A DNA stretch of 5,982 bases from Candidatus Sulfotelmatobacter sp. Its GTDB lineage: Bacteria; Acidobacteriota; Terriglobia; Terriglobales; SbA1. This document shows positions 1-5,471 of this stretch, piece by piece (position 1 is the first letter of the stretch; each line of letters opens with the position of its first letter). Where the stretch lies: the NCBI GenBank assembly GCA_030151135.1, contig JASLEQ010000663.1:1-5982 (forward strand), written 5' to 3'. Under the pieces are notes generated by a model. It saw only the letters and a list, made by a program, of their open reading frames with translations. It searched no databases and was not told the DNA's origin. Position numbers and translations under genes: made by a program.

Positions 1-85
1 TGTATGGATTTCTTGCGATATCACCAGAACTCTCGAAGCGCCGTACATCGACAGGAGTTCCAGAAAAATCTGCTCGATCGTGCCG
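1..85. repeat. Left arm of an 85-bp perfect inverted repeat
   Basis: Bases 1-85 are the exact reverse complement of bases 141-225, with no mismatch over 85 positions. The loop (86-140) is 55 bp. The arm begins at the first base of the window, so it may be cut by the edge. In the forward direction it supplies the start codon and first 27 residues of the kinase reading frame. Those residues match no expected kinase N-terminal feature that I recognise. Confidence 0.97.
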
Positions 86-1281
86 AGAAGGCCGTGATTA
101 CCGAGACGCTTTCGCGGGTGCGCGTCGAATCAGGCCTCACCGGCACGATCGAGCAGATTTTTCTGGAACTCCTGTCGATGTACGGCGCTTCGAGAGTTCT
201 GGTGATATCGCAAGAAATCCATACAGGGCGAACCTTTGCAGGAGAGCTGAAGAATGAGGGGAACTCACGTTCAGAATTCCGTTGGCTGGAATCTGGCCTG
301 CGTGATGCCGCCAAATACTTGAACGACCTTCCAGGACAGGTTTGCTATGCATCCATGAACCGGGAGCATTTGACCGTGGTGGCTCTTGATCAGTCCGGCC
401 ATCCGGTTGCACCCGAGAATCTTTCTGCTGCTTCCGACCTGCATCAGGCGGAGCCATTCGATTCTTTGATTTCCGCCGCCTTCCTGTTCGGGTCCGATTG
501 GCGCGGTCGCGTTTTCCTGTTCAATCCGTCTTGGAGGGGGGAGAAACAAGAGGAGCTGCGTTTTCTGCTTGATCTCGTGCGGCAGGTCGGCCCCGCGGTT
601 TACAACGTCTATTTGCTGCACCGGCTACGCCGGCGGGCATCTGCCGCCGAGCGCGCACGTTTCGCGCGTGAACTGCACGACGGAGCGGTGCAGTCATTGA
701 TCGCGGTGGAAATGCAGGTTGATGTCATCCGGCGCCAGGCAGAGGCTAATCGTCCGATAGGCGCTGAACTCGCTCGCATTCAGAAACTCTTGCGTGAGGA
801 AGTGCTGAAGTTACGCGAACTGATGCAGCAGATGAAGGCGATTGACGTCGATGCGGAACGGCTGCTTGGAGTTCTGCGCGATACGGTAGAGCGTTTTCAG
901 CGCGAGACCGGCATCACCGCGCGTTTTGTTACTGATGTAGATGAACTCAAAATGCCGCAGCGCGTCTGTCGCGAGGTCCTGATGATCATTCAAGAGGGTT
1001 TGGTGAACGTGCGAAAGCACAGCGGCGCCAAGCACGCTCTGGTACGCTTGACTTCGAACGCGCAAAGCTGGAACCTTATCGTCGAAGATGATGGCAAGGG
1101 CTTCCCCTTCGCAGGCCGTTACAATCAACAACAGATGGAAGAAGCTGGCAAAAGTCCCACAATCATTAAAGAACGTGTCGGTTTGATCGCAGGTCAACTC
1201 ACCATAGAATCGAATCCCGGACAAGGGACTCGGTTGGAGGTCATCGTGCCTCGCAACGGGGAAGTAGCAAATGAACTTTAG
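4..1281 (+). CDS. Sensor histidine kinase, NarL/DegS type (N-terminus doubtful)
   Basis: This is a soluble sensor kinase that should autophosphorylate on a histidine and pass the phosphate to the response regulator encoded next. No membrane segment is visible, so it is probably cytoplasmic. Residues about 45-200 resemble a divergent GAF-type sensor domain. Residues about 213-281 form a HisKA_3 dimerisation helix with the motif ARELHDGAVQS, in which H225 is the likely phospho-acceptor. Residues about 320-417 form the HATPase domain, with the N box EGLVNVRKHS (N335), the G1 box EDDGKGF (362-367) and the G2 motif NPGQGT (404-409). The gene overlaps the regulator gene by 11 nt, which supports translational coupling. 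The start is unreliable: ATG at 4 lies inside an 85-bp inverted copy of 141-225, so residues 1-27 are encoded by the antisense of the sensor domain, and only 3 nt precede the ATG. The true start probably lies outside the window. The kinase call is firm; the input signal is unknown. Confidence 0.93.
   Translation: MDFLRYHQNSRSAVHRQEFQKNLLDRAEKAVITETLSRVRVESGLTGTIEQIFLELLSMYGASRVLVISQEIHTGRTFAGELKNEGNSRSEFRWLESGLRDAAKYLNDLPGQVCYASMNREHLTVVALDQSGHPVAPENLSAASDLHQAEPFDSLISAAFLFGSDWRGRVFLFNPSWRGEKQEELRFLLDLVRQVGPAVYNVYLLHRLRRRASAAERARFARELHDGAVQSLIAVEMQVDVIRRQAEANRPIGAELARIQKLLREEVLKLRELMQQMKAIDVDAERLLGVLRDTVERFQRETGITARFVTDVDELKMPQRVCREVLMIIQEGLVNVRKHSGAKHALVRLTSNAQSWNLIVEDDGKGFPFAGRYNQQQMEEAGKSPTIIKERVGLIAGQLTIESNPGQGTRLEVIVPRNGEVANEL
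141..225. repeat. Right arm of the 85-bp perfect inverted repeat
   Basis: This is the partner of bases 1-85. Here the sequence fits the coding frame naturally: it encodes kinase residues 47-74, with the amphipathic stretch IFLELLSMYGASRVLVI typical of the opening of a GAF-like domain. This arm is therefore probably the original and the left arm the inverted copy. Confidence 0.97.
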
Positions 1282-1960
1282 AAAACCGCAGCAAGTCCGC
1301 CTTGTGATTGCGGATGATCATCCAATCTTTCGAGATGGACTTCGGCGTTTGCTCGAGTCAGAGGCCGAATTCAAGGTAATCGGTGAAGCTTCCGATGGAG
1401 CTGAAGCCGTGAAACTCGCTCGTCAACTTAAGCCTGACATTCTGCTGCTTGACCTTTCCATGCCGAAGCATCCGGGTCTGGAAGCTCTTCGTGAACTGAG
1501 TACGCCCGGGAATTCTACGCCCGTACGCGTGATTCTTCTCACGGCAGCAGCCGAAAAGAGCCAGATCGTAGAGGCTTTGCAACTCGGTGCGCGCGGAGTT
1601 GTGCTGAAAGACTCGGCAACGCAGCTCCTGCTGAAAGCAATTCAGACTGTGATGTCAGGGGAGTATTGGGTAGGACGGGAGAGCGTCTCGAATCTGGTGC
1701 AGTACCTCCGCACCTTGATGCAGTCTTCGCATGATGAGGCGCGGCAGCGGAAATTCGGGTTAACCCCTCGGGAACTGGAGATCGTGTCCGCTGTCGTCGC
1801 GGGTTACTCCAACAAAGAGATCGCCGAATATTTCAAAATCAGCGAGGATACTGTAAAGCACCATCTCAGCAATATCTTCGATAAGCTGGGTGTTTCCACA
1901 CGTCTGGAACTTGCTCTTTTTGCGGTAAACCAGGCGCTGCCCCTAAAGAGCATCGCTTGA
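1271..1960 (+). CDS. Response regulator, NarL/FixJ family (REC plus LuxR-type HTH)
   Basis: This 229-residue protein is the likely partner of the upstream kinase and should bind DNA when phosphorylated. The receiver domain (about 9-125) has the acidic pair D15/D16, the phospho-acceptor D61 in LLLDLSMP, T91 in ILLTA and the conserved K113 in VLKDS. A linker of about 35 residues leads to a LuxR/GerE-type helix-turn-helix (about 163-222), with LTPRELEIV at its start and the recognition-helix region NKEIAEYFKISEDTVKHHL, where V195, K196 and H198 sit at usual DNA-contact positions. Its length is normal for the family. The ATG at 1271 overlaps the kinase stop at 1279-1281, and a purine-rich GGGGAAG (1258-1264) could serve as ribosome binding site. 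The target genes are unknown. The gene ends about 55 bp before a sigma-54 promoter, but NarL-type regulators lack the AAA+ domain needed to activate sigma-54, so it cannot be that activator by itself. Confidence 0.96.
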   Translation: MNFRKPQQVRLVIADDHPIFRDGLRRLLESEAEFKVIGEASDGAEAVKLARQLKPDILLLDLSMPKHPGLEALRELSTPGNSTPVRVILLTAAAEKSQIVEALQLGARGVVLKDSATQLLLKAIQTVMSGEYWVGRESVSNLVQYLRTLMQSSHDEARQRKFGLTPRELEIVSAVVAGYSNKEIAEYFKISEDTVKHHLSNIFDKLGVSTRLELALFAVNQALPLKSIA

Positions 1961-1964
1961 CGCT

Positions 1965-1986
1965 GGTAATGTGAATCTAGGTTACC
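1965..1986. repeat. Weak dyad GGTAA-N12-TTACC upstream of the sigma-54 promoter
   Basis: Perfect 5-bp inverted arms (1965-1969 and 1982-1986) are separated by 12 bp. The centre lies about 66 bp upstream of the predicted sigma-54 start. An activator or other regulator could bind here, but 5-bp arms arise by chance often. Confidence 0.3.
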
Positions 1987-1998
1987 TGTTTTATACCG

Positions 1999-2014
1999 TG
2001 GCACTTACGTGCCA
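1999..2014. promoter_or_regulatory. Perfect dyad TGGCAC-N4-GTGCCA next to the -24 box
   Basis: Two 6-bp arms (1999-2004 and 2009-2014) are exact reverse complements separated by TTAC. The dyad ends one base before the -24 element, which itself begins TGGCAC, so the hexamer occurs three times within 23 bp. It may be an operator for a protein that blocks or aids sigma-54 holoenzyme. It may also be a by-product of duplicated -24 sequence. The first copy has no properly spaced -12 box, so it is not a second promoter. Confidence 0.5.
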
Positions 2015-2015
2015 T

Positions 2016-2031
2016 TGGCACCGTGTTTGCT
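2016..2031 (+). promoter_or_regulatory. Sigma-54 (-24/-12) promoter for the Flp pilin gene
   Basis: TGGCACC at 2016-2022 and TTGCT at 2027-2031 match the RpoN consensus TGGCACG-N4-TTGCW with one difference. The invariant GG (2017-2018) and GC (2029-2030) are separated by exactly 10 bp. Taking the C at 2030 as -12, transcription should begin near 2042, giving a leader of about 120 nt before the pilin start at 2164. Such promoters need a AAA+ enhancer-binding activator, and none is encoded in this window. No competing sigma-70 promoter is convincing here. Confidence 0.78.
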
Positions 2032-2051
2032 GAAAGGTATATTCCTTTCAG
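2030..2051. promoter_or_regulatory. 8-bp dyad centred on the predicted transcription start
   Basis: CTGAAAGG (2030-2037) and CCTTTCAG (2044-2051) are perfect inverted arms separated by 6 bp. The centre falls within two bases of the predicted +1, and the left arm begins at the last base of the -12 GC. RNA starting near 2042 would contain only the right arm, so a DNA operator is more likely than an RNA hairpin. RNA reading through from the two-component genes could form the hairpin. The following bases are not U-rich, so it is not a standard terminator. Confidence 0.5.
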
Positions 2052-2152
2052 GCGTCCGGGCTGGGCCTTGTCACATTTTGCCTTTTGTGTTCGCTGCAGG
2101 AATTAGAGCAGCACTGCACGAAGGGGCCGAGGCAACGGTATCGGAGTCTAAA

Positions 2153-2158
2153 AGAGGG
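2153..2158 (+). promoter_or_regulatory. Ribosome binding site fixing the GTG start of the pilin
   Basis: AGAGGG lies 5 nt before the GTG at 2164. An in-frame TAA at 2149-2151 rules out any longer start, and the first in-frame ATG lies past the processing site inside the hydrophobic helix. The GTG is therefore effectively forced. Confidence 0.8.
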
Positions 2159-2163
2159 TCCCA

Positions 2164-2328
2164 GTGGCAAACTTTCTCCAACAGTTATGGAGCGATGAGC
2201 GTGGCCAAGATATCGCGGAGTACGCAGTTATGTTGGCGGTGATTCTCGTCATCGTAGTCGGCACCATTCGCTTGATCGGATCAAACGCCAACAACGTCTT
2301 CTCGCAGGTTGGAAGTTCCATTCAGTAG
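2164..2328 (+). CDS. Flp/Fap-type (type IVb) pilin precursor
   Basis: This 54-residue protein starts at GTG. It reads as a short polar leader (residues 1-14, ending DERG), a processing motif and one long hydrophobic helix (about 21-38), followed by a short polar tail ending SSIQ. The stretch GQDIAEYAVMLAVILVI is the hallmark of Flp pilins. Prepilin peptidase would cut after G14, leaving the conserved Glu-Tyr pair (E19, Y20) at mature positions 5 and 6. The mature subunit of about 40 residues would be inserted in the inner membrane and assembled into thin Tad-type fibres. No tad/cpa assembly genes (ATPase, platform, secretin, TadV) are in the window, so the gene is either an orphan or separated from them. 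It sits behind a sigma-54 promoter and converges on the M48 protease gene, with 55 nt between stop codons. The family call is firm; use in a working pilus is inferred. Confidence 0.88.
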   Translation: MANFLQQLWSDERGQDIAEYAVMLAVILVIVVGTIRLIGSNANNVFSQVGSSIQ

Positions 2329-2383
2329 CTGTGATTTTCAGGCCACTTCTAGGACAACTTAGGGATCGAGACTTGCAGTCGGG

Positions 2384-4135
2384 CTACTTCTGCGGGTTCT
2401 GACCTATTGCCGCGCCACCCATTGCCATTCTCTCCGTCCTGCCGCTCGGAAGTCGGCTCAAATAGGGGAAGAACGGCGTGATTTCAAACTCCATCTTTTC
2501 CCTTTCTGATGTAAGCGCCACAGGTTTGGCCTTTGAGAGTTCCACTTCGTCGGTCCAGGGATCAACCTTGATCCGGCCGCCGAGTGGCAGCGCAGCAATT
2601 TGATCGAGCTTTTCCGGATCGAGGTCCGGCGCTGACGCCAACAGCGTCGACATGCGGGTGCTTTTCCCTCCCGCAAGCCCATTGCCCAAGTGAGGACGAA
2701 TGAGGTTCGGCAGATCGGGAGCTTTTTGCTGCAAGGCCTTCAAGAACAAACCTGCATTCCCGAGCTTTTCTTTATAAGGAGAATTCTTCAACAACTCCAT
2801 CGCCTTCTCGTCTGCCGCTTCTTCGTTGGCAGGACTTCGTTTGAAATCCATTCTCTGAAAAGATTGCTCATCCGGAAAGAAAAGCCTGTCGTCAAAGGCT
2901 AACTGGGTGTCTGATGGATGACCCAGAACAATGTGGCTCAGTTCGTGGGCTAAAACCATAGCTAGGGAGGCCTCGTCCGGGAGCACATCGAGCAGACCGC
3001 GGCTGACAACGATGGTGTGCCCGATGGTGAACGATTCGAGGGGTGAAGTCAGGAGCACGCGGCATCGATAGTCGCCCTGAAGATCTATGTTATTCGTGAC
3101 GAGAAGATTGTTGACCACTGTTGAAAGGATTCGATCGACCTCTCCTGAAGGAGCGAGAAGCCCAACCCTCTGCAATCGATCGATAGCATTGTTTTCTGCT
3201 TGCTTTTCCCACATCCTCTGAGCAACTACCGGGCTCGCGTCGGCGGCGACATCGCTCTGATCCTTAACGGACTGCGGCGAGTCCACCAGGATCTGAGTAA
3301 ACTCCTCATTTCTGCTTAAACCTTTCAGGTCATAGCCCCACAGCCGGGTCTGCGCCTTGAAATGAATCGCTTTGGTGAGCCCTGTCTTTAAATTCGACTC
3401 TTCGATGTAGACATAAGCTGGAAGCCATGCGCCAGGACGCATGTCCAGACGCCAGCTATCGAAATGAAAAAAGAAATTGCTTTTTGGCTGTGGGGAATAA
3501 CTTCCATTGAATCGAACAATGTTAAAGTCCTGATCCTCAACCCAGATTCTTCCGAGAAAGCGCGCCGTCTTCTGCCCCTCTCTTGGCTGTACGTCAAAGA
3601 TGAGACAACGAACAGCACCGAGAAACTGCTGGCCAACAAAGGTGAATTTGTAGTAACGCTTTTGAAAATCACTGTCGAGCACGACCATTTGCGTGAAGCC
3701 CAGAGGCAGGTAGCGTAGAGAATAGATACCTGTTAACTTCGTCAGCATCCGGTGACCGAATCCCGGCTGCCCCACAAATGAGACATCTTCCGGCCCGTCA
3801 GTCATGTCAAGCCGCCCGAGAAAATATTGGTCCTTCACTGGGGAGGTCTGCCCGTTGGCTTCCGTCTTAAGACTCTGCAGGTAGGTCTCGACCATCGGAT
3901 GCAAGTGCCGCATCTGGGCCATGAAGAAATGTTCGCGCTCGACAACTCGGTTGAGAATCTCGTCCAACGGCAGAGAGGCAGAAGCCACTCCGCTCGCCAT
4001 CGCGGCAGCTGGTGCCGCTGCATTCGTCCGCGCGTCAGTAGCTTGCTGAGAAGCGGTTCCCGAGTCTTGCGCCGCAACGCCGCAGGCTAGCAGCATACTG
4101 AGGAAGAATCTCGAGGCCAGACTGACCTTACACAT
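2384..4135 (-). CDS. Secreted M48-family zinc metalloprotease with N-terminal lipoprotein-carrier-like domain
   Basis: This 583-residue protein is predicted to act in the periplasm as an endopeptidase. The N-terminus has a basic start and a hydrophobic core followed by ACGVAAQDS. Signal peptidase I could cut after A22. LLAC before C18 resembles a lipobox, so a lipoprotein is possible, though R9 lies unusually close. An Ala/Ser/Thr-rich linker (about 24-55) follows. Residues about 100-265 look like a beta-rich LolA/outer-membrane lipoprotein-sorting fold (FLGRIWVEDQDFNIVRFNG). The M48 domain (about 330-480) has HELSH (H397, E398, H401), and the third zinc ligand is probably E438 in EEAAD, the family's ExxxD motif. 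The C-terminal 100 residues have no recognisable domain or TPR repeats. The start is supported by AGAAGG 5 nt upstream. It follows the tonB gene by 20 nt and is probably co-transcribed with it. The protease call is firm; the substrate is unknown and the N-terminal domain call is moderate. Confidence 0.92.
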   Translation of the reverse strand: MCKVSLASRFFLSMLLACGVAAQDSGTASQQATDARTNAAAPAAAMASGVASASLPLDEILNRVVEREHFFMAQMRHLHPMVETYLQSLKTEANGQTSPVKDQYFLGRLDMTDGPEDVSFVGQPGFGHRMLTKLTGIYSLRYLPLGFTQMVVLDSDFQKRYYKFTFVGQQFLGAVRCLIFDVQPREGQKTARFLGRIWVEDQDFNIVRFNGSYSPQPKSNFFFHFDSWRLDMRPGAWLPAYVYIEESNLKTGLTKAIHFKAQTRLWGYDLKGLSRNEEFTQILVDSPQSVKDQSDVAADASPVVAQRMWEKQAENNAIDRLQRVGLLAPSGEVDRILSTVVNNLLVTNNIDLQGDYRCRVLLTSPLESFTIGHTIVVSRGLLDVLPDEASLAMVLAHELSHIVLGHPSDTQLAFDDRLFFPDEQSFQRMDFKRSPANEEAADEKAMELLKNSPYKEKLGNAGLFLKALQQKAPDLPNLIRPHLGNGLAGGKSTRMSTLLASAPDLDPEKLDQIAALPLGGRIKVDPWTDEVELSKAKPVALTSEREKMEFEITPFFPYLSRLPSGRTERMAMGGAAIGQNPQK

Positions 4136-4140
4136 AGGAA

Positions 4141-4146
4141 CCTTCT
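4141..4146 (-). promoter_or_regulatory. Ribosome binding site for the M48 protease gene
   Basis: On the minus strand AGAAGG lies 5 nt before the ATG at 4135-4133, within the 20-nt gap after the tonB stop (4158-4156). It supports this start and independent initiation on a shared transcript. Confidence 0.7.
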
Positions 4147-4155
4147 GAAGATAAG

Positions 4156-5199
4156 TTATGCCAATTGAAAAATAATGTGTACAACGGCCCTCGAGTCTGA
4201 CGGTTGTCCATCTTTGAGTGCCGGCTTGAATTGGATCTGTTCTGCTGCATGCACGGCTGCATCATCAAGGCCGTGACCGAGGCCATGAACGACTCGGACA
4301 ACGCGTATTCTTCCGGAAGCCTCAAACACAACCTCGAGAAGAACTTCTCCCTGAATTCGACGTGCACGCGCCTCGTCTGTATACATAGGTGTCGGTTTAG
4401 ATAGGATCTCGGCGGGAACAATGGTAGGAACCAATGTTTCTGCCGGATGCGTCCTCTGTACCGAAGATGCGGAGACTTCGTCAGTGAATCCAACGTCTCG
4501 GATAACCGACGAGGCTGCAGTTTTGCCTCTTCCCACCGCCGCTCCGCCCCCAAATCCCGCACTGGAGACAACGCCTTGCGCACCGCTCGGCCCACCGGAT
4601 CCGCTTCCAACGCTGTTTTCGCTTGGCAGGTCGAACCCGCCCGACTTTGCAATATTCGCGGCTCGAACCTTCATTTCCTGTGTGGAAATTCCATTGGGAT
4701 CCCCGAAGCTTCCCGTCTGAACTGGCTGTGCCGGTCGATCGATCATCTGTGGCACCGAACTTCCCCCGGAAAATAGGTTCGTTCGGATTATTTGCTTTGG
4801 CAGGCGGGATGGAAGAATCGGCAACGTGTCGAGATGCGTGGATGTCATCTGCACCGCTGGAGTAGCTATGTATTCGTTTCGGTGAACCGACCGGGCCAGT
4901 CGAGTCGCGACGTGGATCGCTGCCGGCACTGGTTCTATTCTCTCCAGTTTGGCAGCCAGCATCGGCTTAACGATACGCGCTTGAGCCTGGCGGATGGGGG
5001 ACACTTGCGGCGTCACCAGTTCTGTCGCGTGGTATGCCTGGTGGCGTTCAATCGCACGAGGCGTGAGAGCTGTTATCCAAAAGCAAACAACAATGATTCC
5101 GGCCTGAACGGCATAGCTGGAGAGAATCTCATGCCACGGAGCACTCCAGTCGGGGAGTGAGGAGAACAAAACAGACCCGGAGGAGGACGACAAATTCAT
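4156..5199 (-). CDS. TonB-family energy transducer
   Basis: This 347-residue protein should span the periplasm and transmit proton-motive force from an ExbB/ExbD-type motor to outer-membrane receptors. A short cytoplasmic segment (1-27) precedes a single membrane helix (about 28-46, VQAGIIVVCFWITAL). A long linker (about 47-260) follows, and then a TonB C-terminal domain (about 262-347) with KPTPMYTDEARARRIQGEV, FEASGRIRVVRVV, LDDAAVHAAEQIQFKPA and the closing strand VVHIIFQLA. The linker is unusual: instead of Pro-Glu/Pro-Lys repeats it has a Gly/Ser-rich patch (about 197-226). The common YP of the C-terminal domain is YT (Y273-T274), which I associate with acidobacterial relatives. The start at 5199 has AAGAAGGG two bases upstream, slightly close but acceptable. 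No exbB/exbD or receptor gene is in the window. The protease gene follows after 20 nt, so the pair is probably an operon. Confidence 0.93.
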   Translation of the reverse strand: MNLSSSSGSVLFSSLPDWSAPWHEILSSYAVQAGIIVVCFWITALTPRAIERHQAYHATELVTPQVSPIRQAQARIVKPMLAAKLERIEPVPAAIHVATRLARSVHRNEYIATPAVQMTSTHLDTLPILPSRLPKQIIRTNLFSGGSSVPQMIDRPAQPVQTGSFGDPNGISTQEMKVRAANIAKSGGFDLPSENSVGSGSGGPSGAQGVVSSAGFGGGAAVGRGKTAASSVIRDVGFTDEVSASSVQRTHPAETLVPTIVPAEILSKPTPMYTDEARARRIQGEVLLEVVFEASGRIRVVRVVHGLGHGLDDAAVHAAEQIQFKPALKDGQPSDSRAVVHIIFQLA

Positions 5200-5420
5200 A
5201 ACCCTTCTTAACGCCTGTGGTACTACCGGTGTGCGATCGACCTGGCGCTCGCATCCGCTTCAGCCCACGCTGAACAGGAATTTCTAACGCAGAGTCTACT
5301 ACCCCTATCTCGCTATGCAAGATGCAGACCACTCGAAAGGTCATAAGCGAACCGAGAATGCCAACACAATCACGCCGTTGAAGAGTTTCAGGAAATGGGG
5401 ACTCGTCCGAATGGGCGATA

Positions 5421-5440
5421 TCTACATGATTTCACGTAGA
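5421..5440 (-). repeat. Hairpin in the spacer after the sugar dehydrogenase gene
   Basis: CTACGTGA and TCATGTAG (minus strand, with an extra flanking A-U pair) can form a stem of about 8 pairs with one G-U pair and an AAAU loop. It lies about 30 nt beyond the dehydrogenase stop codon. No U-run follows, so it could be an mRNA 3'-end structure rather than a classical intrinsic terminator. Confidence 0.4.
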
Positions 5441-5451
5441 AATTTAGCTGC

Positions 5452-5471
5452 TTGCGCTAGGATAGGCGCAA
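5452..5471 (-). terminator. Possible weak terminator hairpin directly after the dehydrogenase stop
   Basis: TTGCGC and GCGCAA are perfect 6-bp arms with an 8-nt loop, and they begin at the base after the TGA stop codon. The downstream minus-strand sequence has only AAATTT rather than a U-tract, so efficient termination is doubtful. With the second hairpin at 5421-5440 it may protect the transcript end. Confidence 0.35.

Larger units (their letters stand above)
5200..5471. other. Gene-free spacer upstream of tonB
   Basis: No convincing gene is seen in these 272 bp. On the minus strand the spacer must carry the end of the sugar-dehydrogenase transcript and probably the tonB promoter. The best sigma-70-like pair I can find is TTGTGT with TATGAC at 18 bp spacing (about 5339-5368, minus strand), which is too weak to call. 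Two small dyads lie at its right end (5421-5440 and 5452-5471). Confidence 0.6.

Noticed and set aside
1957..1997. Sigma-70 promoter from TTGACG (1957-1962) and TATACC (1992-1997)
   Set aside because: The spacing is 29 bp, far from the usual 16-19, and no better -10 box is present.
2009..2242. Open frame on the plus strand with a GTG start, 77 residues
   Set aside because: It begins upstream of the predicted transcription start, inside the promoter dyad, has no ribosome binding site and overlaps the pilin gene out of frame. The protein resembles no family I know.
2329..2383. Bidirectional terminator between the convergent pilin and protease genes
   Set aside because: I find only 4-bp arms such as GCAG/CTGC and no U-tract in either direction.
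4128..4652. 174-residue open frame on the minus strand
   Set aside because: It lies within the tonB gene in another frame, is rich in Arg, Ser and Leu as expected for an out-of-frame reading, and shows no domain.
5129..5344. 71-residue minus-strand frame overlapping the tonB start
   Set aside because: It overlaps the tonB N-terminus in another frame and has no ribosome binding site or recognisable motif.
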